Translations under genes and position numbers: made by a program
Shown here: piece by piece, positions 1-11,807 of the stretch
Position numbering within the stretch: the stretch's first letter is position 1
Layout: each line of letters starts with the position of its first letter
Source of the DNA: Diphasiastrum complanatum
Taxonomy: Eukaryota; Streptophyta; Lycopodiopsida; Lycopodiales; Lycopodiaceae
Length of the DNA stretch: 64,000 nucleotides
Direction of reading: 5' to 3'
Assembly: GCA_029204225.1 (NCBI GenBank)
Contig: CM055114.1
Location: 16,265,502-16,329,501, forward strand
The notes under the pieces: generated by a model
What the model was told of the DNA's origin: nothing
What the model saw: only the letters and a program-made list of their open reading frames with translations
The model's database searches: none

Positions 1-180
1 AGGTTGTGATGGAACTCTGGAGTGTAGAAATGGTAGCTTAGGATTCCTCTTCCAATTAGTTGACAAACGTTGCCAAATGAAAGTAGAAATTCAATCTCTT
101 TCATATGAACCTCAAACTCCTTTTGGGTTAGGTAGTGAGGTGGAATAGTGGCAAATGGACGTAAAGCCACGAGGTTGGTA

Positions 181-800
181 AGAAATTGTCTAACCTGGAT
201 GAGAGTGCGCTAGTTGATGCTACTTTATATTGTCAATTAGTTGGTTCACTGGTTTATCTCAAAACTACTCATCTTGACATAAGTTATGTTGTAAGTGTTG
301 TGAGTCAATTCATGGCTACTCCTAGGGAAATTCATTGGAAAGCAGCGAAGAGGATTCTTTGATATGTGAAGGGCACGTTAAATCATGGATTGTTGTATGA
401 GAGGCAGCAGACTTTATCCGTTTTATAGGGCTTTGTTGATTAAGATTGGACGGGCTATATTGATGACATGAGATCTACCACAGGGTACGTATTTCATGTT
501 GATAATGGCGTATTCTCCTAGTATAGTAAGAAACAAGTCATAGTTGCTCTTTCTACTACGGAAGCAGAACACAAAGCACTATGTTTAGTTATGCAGGAAG
601 CAGTTTGGCTATGAATAATGTTAAAAGACATTGGAATTCTTAGATGTGATAGCCATAGCACTATACAACTAGATAAAATATTGTATTCCATGCAAGCACA
701 AAGCATATATAGATTACATATCATTTCATCAGAGAGAAATTATTATCTAATGAAATAGATGTAGTGCATTGTACGACAGAGGATCAGTTAGAAAAAAGTT
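181..800 (+). pseudogene. Ty1/copia RT C-terminus and RNase H relic (element Q)
   Basis: Decayed 3' end of a copia polyprotein. Read with frameshifts, the plus strand gives YCQLVGSLVYLKTT, then QFMATPREIHWKAAKRIL, then TTEAEHKALCL in place of the usual STEAEYxAL RNase H motif. Several in-frame stops, at about 361, 427 and 523, and frameshifts break it. The family role would be RNase H removal of RNA from RNA:DNA hybrids during retrotransposition; this copy cannot encode it. It differs from the A and C families of this window, resembling the branch with YxxLVGSLxYLxxTRPDIxY. No LTR could be delimited on either side. Confidence 0.8.
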
Positions 801-829
801 AGAGTTTTTTTAGAGAAAAATTCTTCGTA

Positions 830-1287
830 AGAAAGATAAACTAGGGCTTAAGAGAGAGTGTGAAATAAATAAGTCCGAGTTTCTCTTACAGTTCCAGGAC
901 TTTACAGTTTTAAACATAGTATTAATTAATTTTGGACTTTGGCAAAATCCATTTTAAAAAATGGATTTGAAAATTTTGAGACAAAAATTTGATAGTCTAA
1001 TAGTATGTCAATCACATTTCAATTGGGTATGACACGATTGTGTACTATAAAACTCAAGCATATACAAAATATTATAAACCTTTTCATATACATATCATAT
1101 GTTAAAAATCCTTTTCAAATCCATTAAAAAGTATATAACATTCATCAAGAAATGACACATAATAACAAATCTTTTTTCAAACCGTATTCCTTTCTTATAT
1201 TGTCAAAATTAGCAGTAACAACCCCTACCGCTTGAGGTATTAAGTACTTACTTGCCTTTATGGTTTAGGCATAACCACCAATACAAA
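830..1287. other. AT-rich intergenic stretch, no gene seen
   Basis: Only AT-rich sequence with no open reading frame worth calling. It may include the decayed 3' LTR of element Q, because it directly follows that RNase H relic, but no TG...CA ends or polypurine tract can be defended. Confidence 0.5.
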
Positions 1288-2400
1288 CTACAATGTCTCT
1301 ACATTTATATCCATATCTCCCTCATTAGACTCCTCAGACCCAAAACTTAAGTTTTTAGATGAATCTGTATCTGGAGGTGATTCCAAACAATCTTGATGCA
1401 CTAGAAAGGACCGATTCATATCTATATTTTTTGGAATATCGATAGTCACTATAGTCCGGACCACTCTGCCACACAATATGACATTCTATATAAGCACACA
1501 GACCAACTTGGAGCACAAAAGAATTCAATAATGCTGCTCACACCTCGCCAATGCTTTGCTTTCTTTTTGTGATCTAGCTTACATGACACAAAATGTTTTG
1601 CCGATTTTCCACTATCTTCGAAACACAACCCAACTGAAGGATTTGCTCTTCCTCGACCATAAGCCCTTCATCATCTGATACATTGCAATAAGAGCCGGAT
1701 AACATTCCCAATTGATCCACTCTCGGCTCCATTGGCCTTTTCTAGGCGGTTCCAACAACTTTTGCAGTCTCTCTTCGAATTTGAACCTCACAACTTTTTC
1801 TTCTCGGTCCTGAAGTGGTTACCTTTCTCTTTTCAAACCCGATTTTTCTTGTTCTTTAGAAGAGGGATTTATTATTGTACATGGAACAATTTCCATTTCT
1901 GTTACATCTTCAATCATAGAAACTGCAGCAGATCCAATAATTGCAGCATAAAAATACTTTGTATCTCTCAGCATCCGTTAACAACTTATGTTTGCTAGAT
2001 AGGGCCATCAAGTCGTTGAAGAGAGAACCCTCATAGTTAAGAATAAATTCATTTGAGTCGTGAGTTGGTGGCTCAGCAGTAAAATGTGCAGTGTCTGCAC
2101 AAGACAAAATAACATGACGCTCAGAACCATCTTGGCCGCGAGTCATAAACTCAGCTCTGTCGAAAGCAAATTTGTCTTGAAGGTAGATACTGCGGATGAC
2201 ACCAAGACTTTCAACATTGTCCATGGAGAATTCGGGATCACCAATTGATTTAGTGGATATTACCACAAAAGCTTTCACATGAGGTCCACTACAGCTTGGT
2301 TTTTTTGAAGTATCTTCCAACCTCTAGTAAGATATAATGGAGAGGCATTCTCATAGGGCCTGAAGATGGTTTGGTCAGCACTGTAGAAAGCCTGCAAAAA
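1288..2400 (-). pseudogene. Unrecognised coding relic, not obviously retroelement
   Basis: I do not recognise this protein. Reading from 2400 downward, one frame gives FYSADQTIFRPYENASPLYL, and a shift in the A-run near 2305 leads into a 130-residue open stretch containing ISTKSIGDPEFSMDNVESLG and ADTAHFTAEPPTHDSNEF. A further frame continues with VTEMEIVPCTIINPSSKEQE. A last 60-residue piece (1476-1288) ends in an acidic tail, GDMDINVETL, before a stop. Composition is that of an ordinary protein, with no zinc knuckle, DSG, DDE, YVDD or RNase H motif. It could be a captured host gene, an old pseudogene with intron remnants, or an unusual transposon ORF. The apparent starts are non-ATG, so no start is called. 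Confidence 0.4.
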
Positions 2401-2529
2401 ATATCGTTCCAATAAAATATCACATAGAATATCAAAAAAGTTTTAATGCACTTTAAGTTTAAGGGCCTAACATTTAAACCCTCCTCCCATCGCGATGGGA
2501 GGAGAAGCCCCAAAAAAACTAAATAGTAT

Positions 2530-2863
2530 TGTTAAATTTCACACATGTGAGATTATCCTAAAGTGTGTGATTGATCTCCTAAGAAAGCTTGTCTGTTTTT
2601 CTTGTTATCTCTCTAGCTTTCTCTCTTTAACTCATGTTGAAGCTAATGCTAAGACACTATAATCTTGTACTTTTAATCATTCTTTGATTCATTGCTATCA
2701 TAGTCTATTGATTAGCATGCTAGATTGTGAATTAGCCATATCTTCTGAACTAGATCTTGTTGAACAATCTAGAATCAGGGTACTGTGCCAATCACAAAGC
2801 TTAATCAAGATCAATCACTCTTGTGGACATTCCCCACACGTGTGAATTCTGGAATTTTCAACA
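2530..2863 (+). repeat. LTR-derived segment preceding element P, with inverted-repeat-like ends
   Basis: The right part matches the 3' end of LTRs of the C/P group: it contains CACACGTGTG at 2835 and ends TTTTCAACA. A block around 2745-2790 (ctagatcttg...caatctagaatc) recurs in the P 3' LTR near 5205. The left end begins TGTTAAATTTCACACATGTG, roughly the reverse complement of the right end, so the segment has imperfect terminal inverted repeats. Flanking bases do not form a convincing target duplication. It is best explained as a truncated P 5' LTR fused to another inverted LTR end; a MITE-like origin is less likely. Confidence 0.5.
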
Positions 2864-4460
2864 AAATGTTCTATCTCTTCAAGAGGTTTTTTTTGTTCCC
2901 AAGATTACAAAGAATCTTATAAGTGTTGGCAAATTACTTGATGGTGGTCTTGATGTCAATTTCCATATTGACAATTGTGTGATCAAGAAGGATGGTGAGG
3001 TCCTTGCAAATGGATCTAGACATGAAGGCACCTACAAATTGAACGCAAGTGAGAGTGCAAAATCTCTTCATGTTGCTTATGCATCCAAGTCTTCAAAGGA
3101 GGATGATCACACAAGATGCACATTTCTTCTTTCTTCAAGGTTTATGGTGCATGATTATTCCATACTATTCAAAGCATATGTTTAGATGGAGTTCTCATTG
3201 AAGATCAAAGCTTCGAGGAGTATTGAAGCTCTTGGAAGAAATACACCATATGAATTATTATTTAAGAAGCCTAAGGATGATTACCTTAGTGTCTTTGGAG
3301 GTTCTTGCTTTGCACATATTCCCTTGGAAACAAGGAGGATGAAGGATCCAAGCTCATGGATCATGGTTGGATGCTTATCCACCAAGGAGGCCCATAAAGC
3401 CATTATACTCTCTATTTCAAAAGTAATTGAGAGAAAAGGAGTTATAGTTTATGAAGATCTACATTCAACCTTGGAAGGGGCCGAGCTCAAGGCATCTCAA
3501 GATGCATCTCAAATCATATCTATTGAAGATTATCAAGATGTGATGGGGTCGAGGTTTGAGGAGGAGCCTCCTCAACATATGATTTCAATGGGATCTTCAA
3601 GATGGATGGCCAAGTCCTTATGGATCATCTTTTATGGTAAAGAGAGAAACATTTCAGGTGGTATCCACTTTAGCATTTTCACTTATGCATCTCTTTCGTT
3701 GTTTGATGCACTATCTTGCTTTAATTTATTGATATTTCTACATCTTAAAGTTCAAGAGAGGCAATACTAGTTTTGTATGATGCCTATTATATGGACATAT
3801 TTCTTTTCATGAAAGGCTTAGATATCTTTCCAAAGCTCTTTGAAAGCAAGAGATTGTGTTATAAAAAGTATGCTCTTAGATTTAGTAAGAGCAAAATTGA
3901 GCTTGTTGCTCAAAATTTGAAAAATCATGTTTTTACATGTTTTGAGGCATCTTGTAAACTTCTCTTGAGATTAAGTGAAGCATCCAAAGAGGACACTTAC
4001 ATCCTTGAGCAAGTGTTTAGTCTCAAAAAAATCAAGATTTTATTTGATATCAAAATTAGATCCATCATGGATATAGTTTATTGTATGTGGACTAGTCAAG
4101 CTAGAAAGCATAATCTTGATGATCATCATGTTTTCACATCTTATGATCTTGATGTCTATGATCTTTATGAGGCATGGAAGACTCAGATTTCTCTATATAT
4201 GGTGCAGCCATCTTCATGCAAGTGCAACTTTCAAATCAAAGACCAGCATCAAGCATGGCATGATCCTAGTGGCATATTGGTGGAGTACTCTTCAAGGATA
4301 TTGGCAAGAGATTTCTACCAAAGAGATCTTATCATGGATTTGGTGAGATGCTGCTATGATGGATCCTTTTGCTAGTTTTCTACTTCATATACATACAAAA
4401 GGATCCACTCAAAAAGTTTCACAAACTTCTCAAATGATCTAGTATTTTTCCAAGCTATCT
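2864..4460 (+). pseudogene. Element P: rearranged copia pol remnant
   Basis: The coding remnant starts immediately after the LTR end, without a primer-binding site or gag. First comes the region after protease (VFFVPKITKNLISVGKLL, then EVLANGSRHEGTYKL). Next is a deletion through most of the integrase core, then the integrase C-terminal region (NTPYELLFKKPKDDYLSVFG, FAHIPLETRR, VMGSRFEEEPPQ). The RT N-terminal half is missing. What follows 3640 is a decayed RT-end/RNase H stretch in which ASKEDTYILEQVFSL matches the family's ERSFEDITLFRSLVGSL and ARDFYQRDL matches the RNase H tail. No YVDD box remains. Element B shares the same architecture. A polypurine tract (tttttgaggag) ends it at 4470. 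Confidence 0.75.
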
Positions 4461-4470
4461 TTTTGAGGAG

Positions 4471-5270
4471 TGTGAAAAATTGGCAAAAATTTAGCTTGGC
4501 AATTTTATGTCCTTTATGTTTGAAAGTACATTTCACATGTGTGGCACATGTTCCCACATGTGTAGAATATTTTATCATAGCCTTAGGGGTCTTCTAAGTT
4601 TTTAGGACAAGCTTCTTTGTGTAGAGTTATGATAGGGCCAAAAATTGGCATAGATGGCAAATTGGCAATGTCCACATGTAATGCCTCTATTGAGCCAAAA
4701 GTGAATCATGATGTAATCTTGAGCTAGGTAGGCATATGAATAGGGTCTTGACACTTGTGACAATGTAATTTGATGAGTTATGGAGTCAAAAGTCAGTTTT
4801 GACCAAGGGGTCCAATAGGATTAAGGAGGTGATCATTAGAGGTCCAATAGAATTAAGGAGGCTATGATTAGGGGTCCAATAGAATGCAAGAAGCTATGAT
4901 TAGGGATCCAATAGAGTTGAAGAGGCTATGATTAGGGGTCCAATAGCATGCAAGGAGGGATCTCCACAAACTCTATGTGTACTTCTCCTTATGATCATTA
5001 TGTAAGTTTTGGAGTCAAACTTTTTGGTGAGATTTGTGTGGTCTCTTCTCTCTCTACACGAGTTGGAATAAGCTCTATTCTCTCTCTACCCGAGGAGAGG
5101 AGCTTAATTTTCCTTCATATTTTCAAGAAGATTTTCTCTTCAGGTGTATGAACTTTGGTTATCAACTATTGCATCCATCCTTTGCCTCTATGCCTTGCTT
5201 TTTGATCTAGATCTTGGAAATCAATCTAGAATCCATAGAGCCAAAATTCGTGGTACTCCTTGCATTCAAT
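4471..5270 (+). repeat. 3' LTR of element P
   Basis: Begins TGTGAAAAATTGG right after the polypurine tract ttttgaggag, as expected for a 3' LTR. It holds several CACATGTG sites near 4530-4556, a five-unit CCAAT array, and text similar to the C-family LTR (gggccaaaaattggcatagatggcaaa-type block near 4635, ctctctctacccgaggagag near 5085). The right boundary is not sharp: element B's LTR begins somewhere between about 5260 and 5290. Confidence 0.7.
4807..4950 (+). promoter_or_regulatory. Five-unit 32-bp CCAAT array in the P LTR
   Basis: The octamer TCCAATAG starts at 4811, 4843, 4875, 4907 and 4939, an exact 32-bp period. The bases between are similar but not identical (aattaaggaggctatgatta type). 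CCAAT boxes are bound by NF-Y in plants; an enhancer role here is inferred from position upstream in the LTR and from the parallel array in C-family LTRs. Confidence 0.75.
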
Positions 5271-5274
5271 GCAC

Positions 5275-5737
5275 ATCCTACACCTATTCAGGTGCAAACA
5301 ACTATTAACTTGACACCTAACTGCTAGCATGCACAGGTTGCACCTAACTTCTACCTACTCTCTCCAAATGGCATGTGTCCATTACAAATCTACATGCATG
5401 TGTCCATTAGAGTGATTGCATGCTTTGCATGTCACTATAGAAACTTAGGACATTATGCATTTATTGTGGCTCGAGTTTCTACAAGGTCAGAATTGACCAA
5501 TTCCATGTGAATCTCTATATGCATGTCAAACTAGACATTGTCAACATTATTGCATATCATATAGACCAACTAGACTTTATGCATGTCACTGGAATTTGAT
5601 CTACCTAACCCAAACTCATCCTATTATACAAGGATATGTGCTCAATTCACATACCTTGGATATGTACAAAATATTTACATGGGTAGGATCTCCCAACATT
5701 AACAACAGATGATAGATATGTTTTACAATTTTTAACA
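5275..5737 (-). repeat. 3' LTR of element B
   Basis: On the minus strand it begins TGTTAAAAATTGTAAAAC directly after the polypurine tract AAGGAGGAG (5738-5746 complement). An 88-bp piece of the same LTR start occurs at 58509-58598, which confirms the boundary. The distal end against the P LTR is not resolved. The region includes several ACATGCATG-type repeats (tgcatgtgtccatta) near 5385-5410. Confidence 0.7.
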
Positions 5738-5746
5738 CTCCTCCTT

Positions 5747-7199
5747 AAAATATATCTATCTGATATTGGTGAAGATCCTTTGAGTTTGGATTCTTTGCTT
5801 TGCATTTGAAGTGAAGATGAACAAAGAATCCATCATAGCAGTATGCTTACCAAATCCACGATAAGTTCTCTTTGATAGAAATCTTTTCCAAATGCCTTTG
5901 AAAAATATTCCACCAACCTGCTACTATGCCAATGTACCTCCTGCACGTCTGATGTCGATCCTGGGTATGCAAAGTCCACATGCATGAAGTTGGCTGCAAG
6001 AAAAACTGAAAAAATTGAGGCTTCCATGCCTCATCATGACCACAAAGATCATAATGATCAAGATTGTACCATGAGCAATATTCAAGATTAAGCATACTAG
6101 CTTCACTAGTCCAAAAAATATGAACTCTATCCAAAATGGATCTACTCTTGAAACCATACTCAAACTTGATCAAATTAAGGCTAAATACTTTCTTGAGGGT
6201 GTAAGTGTCCTCAGTGGATGCTTCACTTAACCTCACAAGAAGTTTACAATATGCCTGAATACATGAAAAAACTCCTTTTTTTCAAACTATGAGTACTAAA
6301 CTCATACTTGCTCTTACTCAATTTAAGAGCATACAAATGATGGTACAACATCTTGCTTTCTAGATGTTTTGGAAACATAATCAAATCACAAAAGACAAGA
6401 ATTAATTCCAAACTAAAGACTTCATTAAAAAACAGAATAGTCTTACTTGATCTTTGAGATAAGCAAATCTCAATTAAGCAAGATACATCATTAATCAAAG
6501 AAAAAGAACAATAACAAAATGAATACCACCTTTATTTTTCTTTTCTTTTCCATGAAATAAGATCAAAAAGGACTCAGCCTTGTACAATGATGAAGATCTC
6601 CTTGGACATGCATGTTGAGGATACTCCTCCTCAAACCTTGACCTCATCACAACTTGATTACTTGCCATAGTAATGACTTGTGATGCACTACGAGACACTG
6701 TGCTCTCGGCCACTTCCAAGATAGAAAATAGATCTTCAAAATCAAGAACTTCTCCATGCTCAAACACCTTCGAGATAGAGAGTGTAAAGGCTATGTAGCC
6801 TTCCTTCGTGGATAAGCATCCAACCATGATCCACAGACTAGGATCCCCATCATTCTTTCTTTCCAAGAAACCACATACAAAGCAATAGTCTTCAAGAACA
6901 CTGAGGTATACAACCTTAGGCTTATAAGTGAACAAGACTTCATAAAGTGCACTCCTTCCATTAGCTTCATAACTCCATAAAGTTCTGCATGATGGAACAT
7001 ACACATGCACCAAAAAATTTGAAGAGACAAGACACAGCCAAATGTAACTTGTGGATCCATCAATAGTACATGCAAAGCAAGAAACACCTTCCTTGCTTAT
7101 TGATAAAGAAAGACGAACATCGGAATGTTCCAACTCCATAGAATGTTCTGTCTTTTTAGAAGACATTAAATATGGATCCATAAGTGATTTTGCCATACA
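5747..7199 (-). pseudogene. Element B: 3' half of a rearranged copia pol
   Basis: The minus-strand remnant continues the integrase broken by A1: first MELEHSDVRLSLSIS and CTIDGSTSYIWLCL (catalytic-core first Asp region), then the C-terminal region YKPKVVYLSVLEDYCFV, ERKNDGDPSLWIMVGCLS, QVVMRSRFEEEYPQ. After this the RT N-terminal half is absent, and the text passes through FHGKEKKNKGGIHF into a decayed RT/RNase H end (LRLSEASTEDTYTLKKVF, GKDFYQREL). P at 2.9-4.4 kb carries the same junction and the same decayed tail, so both descend from one already rearranged parent. Stops and frameshifts throughout; not functional. Confidence 0.75.
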
Positions 7200-7204
7200 A
7201 TAAG
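7200..7204. repeat. Target-site duplication ATAAG, left of A1
   Basis: ATAAG immediately precedes the A1 LTR and is repeated exactly at 13635-13639 just after the other LTR. A 5-bp duplication is standard for copia integration and shows that A1 inserted whole into element B's integrase region. Confidence 0.95.
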
Positions 7205-7859
7205 TGTGAAAAATACAGATCCTAAGTGGATCTAAACTCCAAGATCATTGGCTTGAATGCTTGCACTCCAAACTACATAAGCTAGGAATTGGCAACACAT
7301 TCTATGCTACCTAGAATGCAAAGAACTTGATCAAAAAGCATTTACCACAAATGGAAACTTCCATAAACATCAAGTGCGGCCCAAAATAGCATTATACAGT
7401 CCATAATACATCAGCCTACCACTTTTGGAAAGCACCTAAGATCATACACAATAGCTTGAAGACAATACACACAACAATGCTCTCAATGGAGGAAGAAACA
7501 ATGACAATGATCTATTGATCTCAATGAAGCATACAAAAGGTTTCTCCAACCTGTTCTCCACGACTTCCCTACTATTTATGGATGAGGAATATGACTCTCT
7601 CTCCTCTCTCTAGAAGGTACTTGACCCTAGATATTCCCTATATAGGAAAAATAGCTAAAAATGGCTTATATGACCAAAATACATCAAAATGGTCTCATTT
7701 TGAAGGGTATGAAGTTTGACACTTCATCATACTGAAAAAATACAGTAAATAAAAACATTGTGGCCTGGTTCACACGTGCAAAACTCCAGAACCAAAACTA
7801 TTTACAATTTTAGCCAATTTAGGCCTCAAACTAGCTAGGAAATGTTGACAATTTTCACA
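7205..7859 (-). repeat. A1 3' LTR (655 bp)
   Basis: Terminal TGTGAAAA/TTTTCACA inverted repeats. At the three sites where the A1 LTRs differ it agrees with the A3 LTR (59499-60153), not with its own 5' LTR. On the minus strand the first LTR bases supply the gag-pol stop codon. The polypurine tract (GAAGAGGGAG) overlaps the last codons of the gene. Confidence 0.95.
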
Positions 7860-10800
7860 CTCCCTCTTCAACATTGGATGCTAGTTTCAACATAGTCTTT
7901 GAGCACATTCCAAGATTAGATCTATGCATTAAATATAGGTCCTTTCCCAATGGTTTGGTGAAGATATCAGCCACACACTCCTTTGAAGAGACATGTTGAA
8001 GCTCCACCTCTTTGGCAATGACTTGATCTCTCACAAAATGGTGAGCAATCTCAATGTGCTTGCTCCTTGCATGAAAAACAGGATTGCTTGCCAAGCTTTG
8101 GGCTGAAAGGTTATCACAAAGTATGATTGGAGTCTTCTCTGGTTCCAGCAAGTGAAGATCCAATAACATCCTCTTGATCCAAAGAATCTCCTTGGTGCAT
8201 GTTGTTAATGCCTTGTACTCGGCTTCGGTGGAAGATAGAGAGATAGTTGGTTGCTTCTTTGATAGCCATGAGACCACTCCATCTCCAAGATAGATTGCAA
8301 AGGCACTTGTTGACTTCCTATCCATTTGATCACCTGCAAAATCTGAATCTGAAAATCCACAAAGGTTAGGTGTAGTACCTCCATACAAGATGCCAAAATC
8401 TCTAGATCCCGAGATGTATCTAAGTACTCTCTTTCCTAGATTCCAATGAGCCTCACTAGGATCTTGCATAAATTGACTTAGTTTACCAACCACAAAGCTT
8501 AGATCAGGTCTTGTGATGGTTAACCATATAAGAGATCCTATTAGCTTTCTATAGAGAGTAATGTCCTTGAAGGATCTTTCATTACTTCTTGTAGTTAGCT
8601 TTACATTTGATTCCATAGGAGTAGAAACAACTTTACAATCTTCCATATGAAACCTTTTTAGAATAGAGTTAACATACTTTTCTTGACATATGAATGTAGA
8701 TTTAGAAGTTCTAATAATCTCTATTCCTAAGATATAATGAAGTTTACCAAGATCTTGAATTTCAAACTCTCTTTTGAGTGCCATCTTGATTTCATCTATA
8801 TCTAGATTGTTACCACCACTTAAGATAATGTCATCAACATAGATCAAAAGTAAAGTGATATCATTTTCATTCAATCTAAAGTAGAGAGAATGATCATACT
8901 CACTCATAACAAAGTTTTGAGAAAGTAAGAAGGAATTGAGCTTAGCATACCAACTCCTTGGTGCTTGCTTTAGCCCATACAAACTCTTTTGGAGATAGCA
9001 CACATGATTAGGCTCATCATGTGAAACATAGCCCTCGGGTTGCTCCATGTAAATATCTTCTTCAAGATCACCATTCAAGAAGGCATTAGTAACATCCATT
9101 TGCCACATATCCCAATCATAAAGAGTTGCAAGAGAGATTAGGATTCGAATAGTTACCATCTTTGCCACGGGTGCAAAGGTCTCATCATAGTCAATACCAT
9201 ATTCTTGAGCATACCCCTTTGCCACCAACCTTGCCTTGTACTTGTTGATTGATCCATCTTGATTTGTCTTGATCTTGAAGATCCACTTACAACCAATTGC
9301 CTTCTTGTCCTTTGGAAGCTTTACCAACCTCCATGTGTTGCTTTTGATGAGTGCTTGATGCTCATGATCCATGGCTTGGATCCATTCCTTCTTTGAATTG
9401 CTTCACCTACACAAGTTGGTTCATCAAAAGAGGTAAGAAAAGCAAAGTTAGAGTTGTCCACCACTTGCTTTCCTTTTTCATCATAGGTTAGCCTTGATGG
9501 CTTAGCCCTTTTCCTTTGAGTCTTCCTTGAAGTTTGCTTTGGAGTGGCATCTCCATCTTCATCCAAGACATCTTGCACATCATGATGATTAGTAGGCACA
9601 TCAACATCAACATCAACAACATTGGAAACATTCTCTTCATGAAAGATGACATCCCTACTTATGACAACTTTCTTTGTAGAAGGAATGTACACTTTGTAAG
9701 CCTTGCTTACTTCACTATAGCCAACAAACACACCCTTCTTTGATGAAGGATCTTCTTTAGTTCTATCATCAAGTGTGATATTGACAAAACATGTACATCC
9801 AAAGATCCTACAATGCTTGACACTCGGCCTTCTACCATAAAGAACCTCATGAGGAGTTTTACCATCCAAGGAAGCACTTGTCCATCTATTACATAGATAG
9901 TTAGCACATGCTAAAGCTTCCCCCCAAAAAGACTTAGCAAGATTAGCATGTAGTCTCATTGCCTTGGCACATTCACAAAGGGTTCTATTCTTCCTCTCGA
10001 CCACTCCATTCTGTTGTGGAGTCCTAGGACTAGACATCTCCCTCTTAATCCCATGTGCTATACAAAAGTCTTTGAACCTATTTGAGGTGTATTCCCCTCC
10101 ATTATCAGATCTTAAGCATTTGATCTTTGTATTGAATTGGTTTTCCATTTCATTCTTGAACTTGACAAATGCAGCAAACACTTCATCCTTACTTTTAAGA
10201 AGATAGATCCAAGTATACCTACTAAAGTCATCAATGAAAGTTGCATACATCTTTGCCCCACCATTGCTAGTTGTACTAGAAGAATGAATATCAGAATGCA
10301 CAAGTTGAAAAGCTTCTTTAGATCTAGAAGTAGATCTAGAATAAGCAAGTCTATGAGATTTGGACAAGGCACAATGTTCACAAACACTATTGTTTGCAAC
10401 AAGACTTTTAGGGAGACCAAGAACAAGCTCTTTCTTTGCCATTACCTCCAAAGATTTGAAGTTGGGATGGCCCAACCTCTTGTGCCAAACTTCTTGGTTT
10501 TTCAATTGCTCCCTAGCCATACATCCTTCATGATTAGAGATCACACATGCATCAAGCTTGAAAAGTTTACCATGCCTCCTACCTTGAGCAATCAAGGATC
10601 CACATTTACTTATCAAACATGCATCTCCAATGAACTCCACATCAAGTCCTTTGTCAATCATTTGACTTACACTAAGCAAATTCTTAGTGATTGAAGGAAT
10701 GTACAAGACATTTTCAAGATTTGCTTTCCTATTTGTTGAAAGGGAAATAGGAATAGTGCCTATGCCTTTGATGTCACATTGACCATCATTTGCAGTGTAG

Positions 10801-11807
10801 ATGATGTTACCTTCTCCCTCATAAGACAATAAGGATGTAAAGTATTCCTTATGTCTTGTCATGTGAGATGAGGCTCCACTATCAATCCACCAAGGATCAT
10901 TATCATCTATGTTGGCTAACAAACTTGAAGTCATAACAAGTGATTCACATGTGTTATGTTCTTCCTCATCTATTGTAAGATTTCCTTGCCTCTCTCCTTG
11001 CTCTCTTTTCTTCTTATAACATTCATTTGCAAAATGACCTTTTATCCCACAATAAAAGCACTTGAACTTTGACTTATTGTTCTTAGTAGAAGAGGAAGAG
11101 GAAGAGTGATCATCATGATCAAAGTTACCACCTTTGGACCATTTCCCTTTGCCTTTACCTTTGCCCTTGAATTTGCCTTTTGTGAAGAAAGCCTCTTCAC
11201 CTCCACCTTGCAAGGATGCACCATCAAGCTTTGATTGCAACCTATGTTCTTCAGCCAATAAGATTTCTTGCAAGTCAACCACACTTGGCAAGACTCTTTG
11301 AATGGCAAAACTTTGCACAAGGTTAGCATGTTCATTTAGCAAACCATTCAACATAACTTGGACTATTTCACCATCTTTTATGTTCTCATCAATGCATGCT
11401 AAATCATCACTTAGGGACTTAACTCTCAAGATAAATGCATGAGCACTTTCACCCTCTCTTTGCCTACTAGAAAATATTTGTCTCCTTAGGGTCAATACCC
11501 TAGATGTGGACTTTGATTCAAAGAGCTTCTTTAAGGCATTCCATGCCTCACTTGCACTTTGACACTTTCCAACTTCCTTGAGAAGTTCATTTGTAACATT
11601 CATTTTAATGATATGAAGAGCCCTTTTGGCCTTCTTATCAAACCTTTGTTGCTCTTGAAGTGTGAGAGGTCTCTCTTCAATTTCTGCAACTATGTCCATG
11701 AGTTCATTCAACTCAAGTAAGGACTCCATCCTCACTTTCCAAGTAGAGTAGTTTGATGAACTCAACCTTTCACTAGACTCTAGCATGATCCCACCATTGG
11801 AAGCCAT
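7855..11807 (-). pseudogene. A1 gag-pol polyprotein, one frameshift
   Basis: Copia polyprotein of 1,317 residues if uninterrupted. Approximate positions: gag 1-249 with SSNYSTWKVRMES near the N-terminus; zinc knuckle CFYCGIKGHFANEC at 250-263; protease WIDSGASSHM with Asp309; integrase HHCC (His442, His447, Cys476, Cys479) and catalytic Asp506, Asp568, Glu604; RT with YVDD at 990-993; RNase H with SDSDFAGD and STEAEYKALT. Cellular role: capsid formation, cDNA synthesis and integration. One T is missing in the run near 9394 (ctttg here, cttttg in A3), so the frame shifts after about residue 806, between integrase and RT. All catalytic motifs are otherwise kept. The start ATG follows a 1.16-kb leader. 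The stop TGA lies in the 3' LTR. Confidence 0.95.

Noticed and set aside
2530-2863. MITE with TGTT...AACA ends
   Set aside because: Ends are LTR-like, the interior matches the P LTR and no target duplication is present.
5300-5460. Possible satellite of ACATGCATG-type words in the B LTR
   Set aside because: Short, irregular and confined to one LTR copy; explained by ordinary LTR sequence.
10137-10694. 185-codon frame opposite to A1 gag-pol, repeated in A2 and A3
   Set aside because: A shadow of the conserved integrase/protease region; position and sequence follow the sense frame in all copies.
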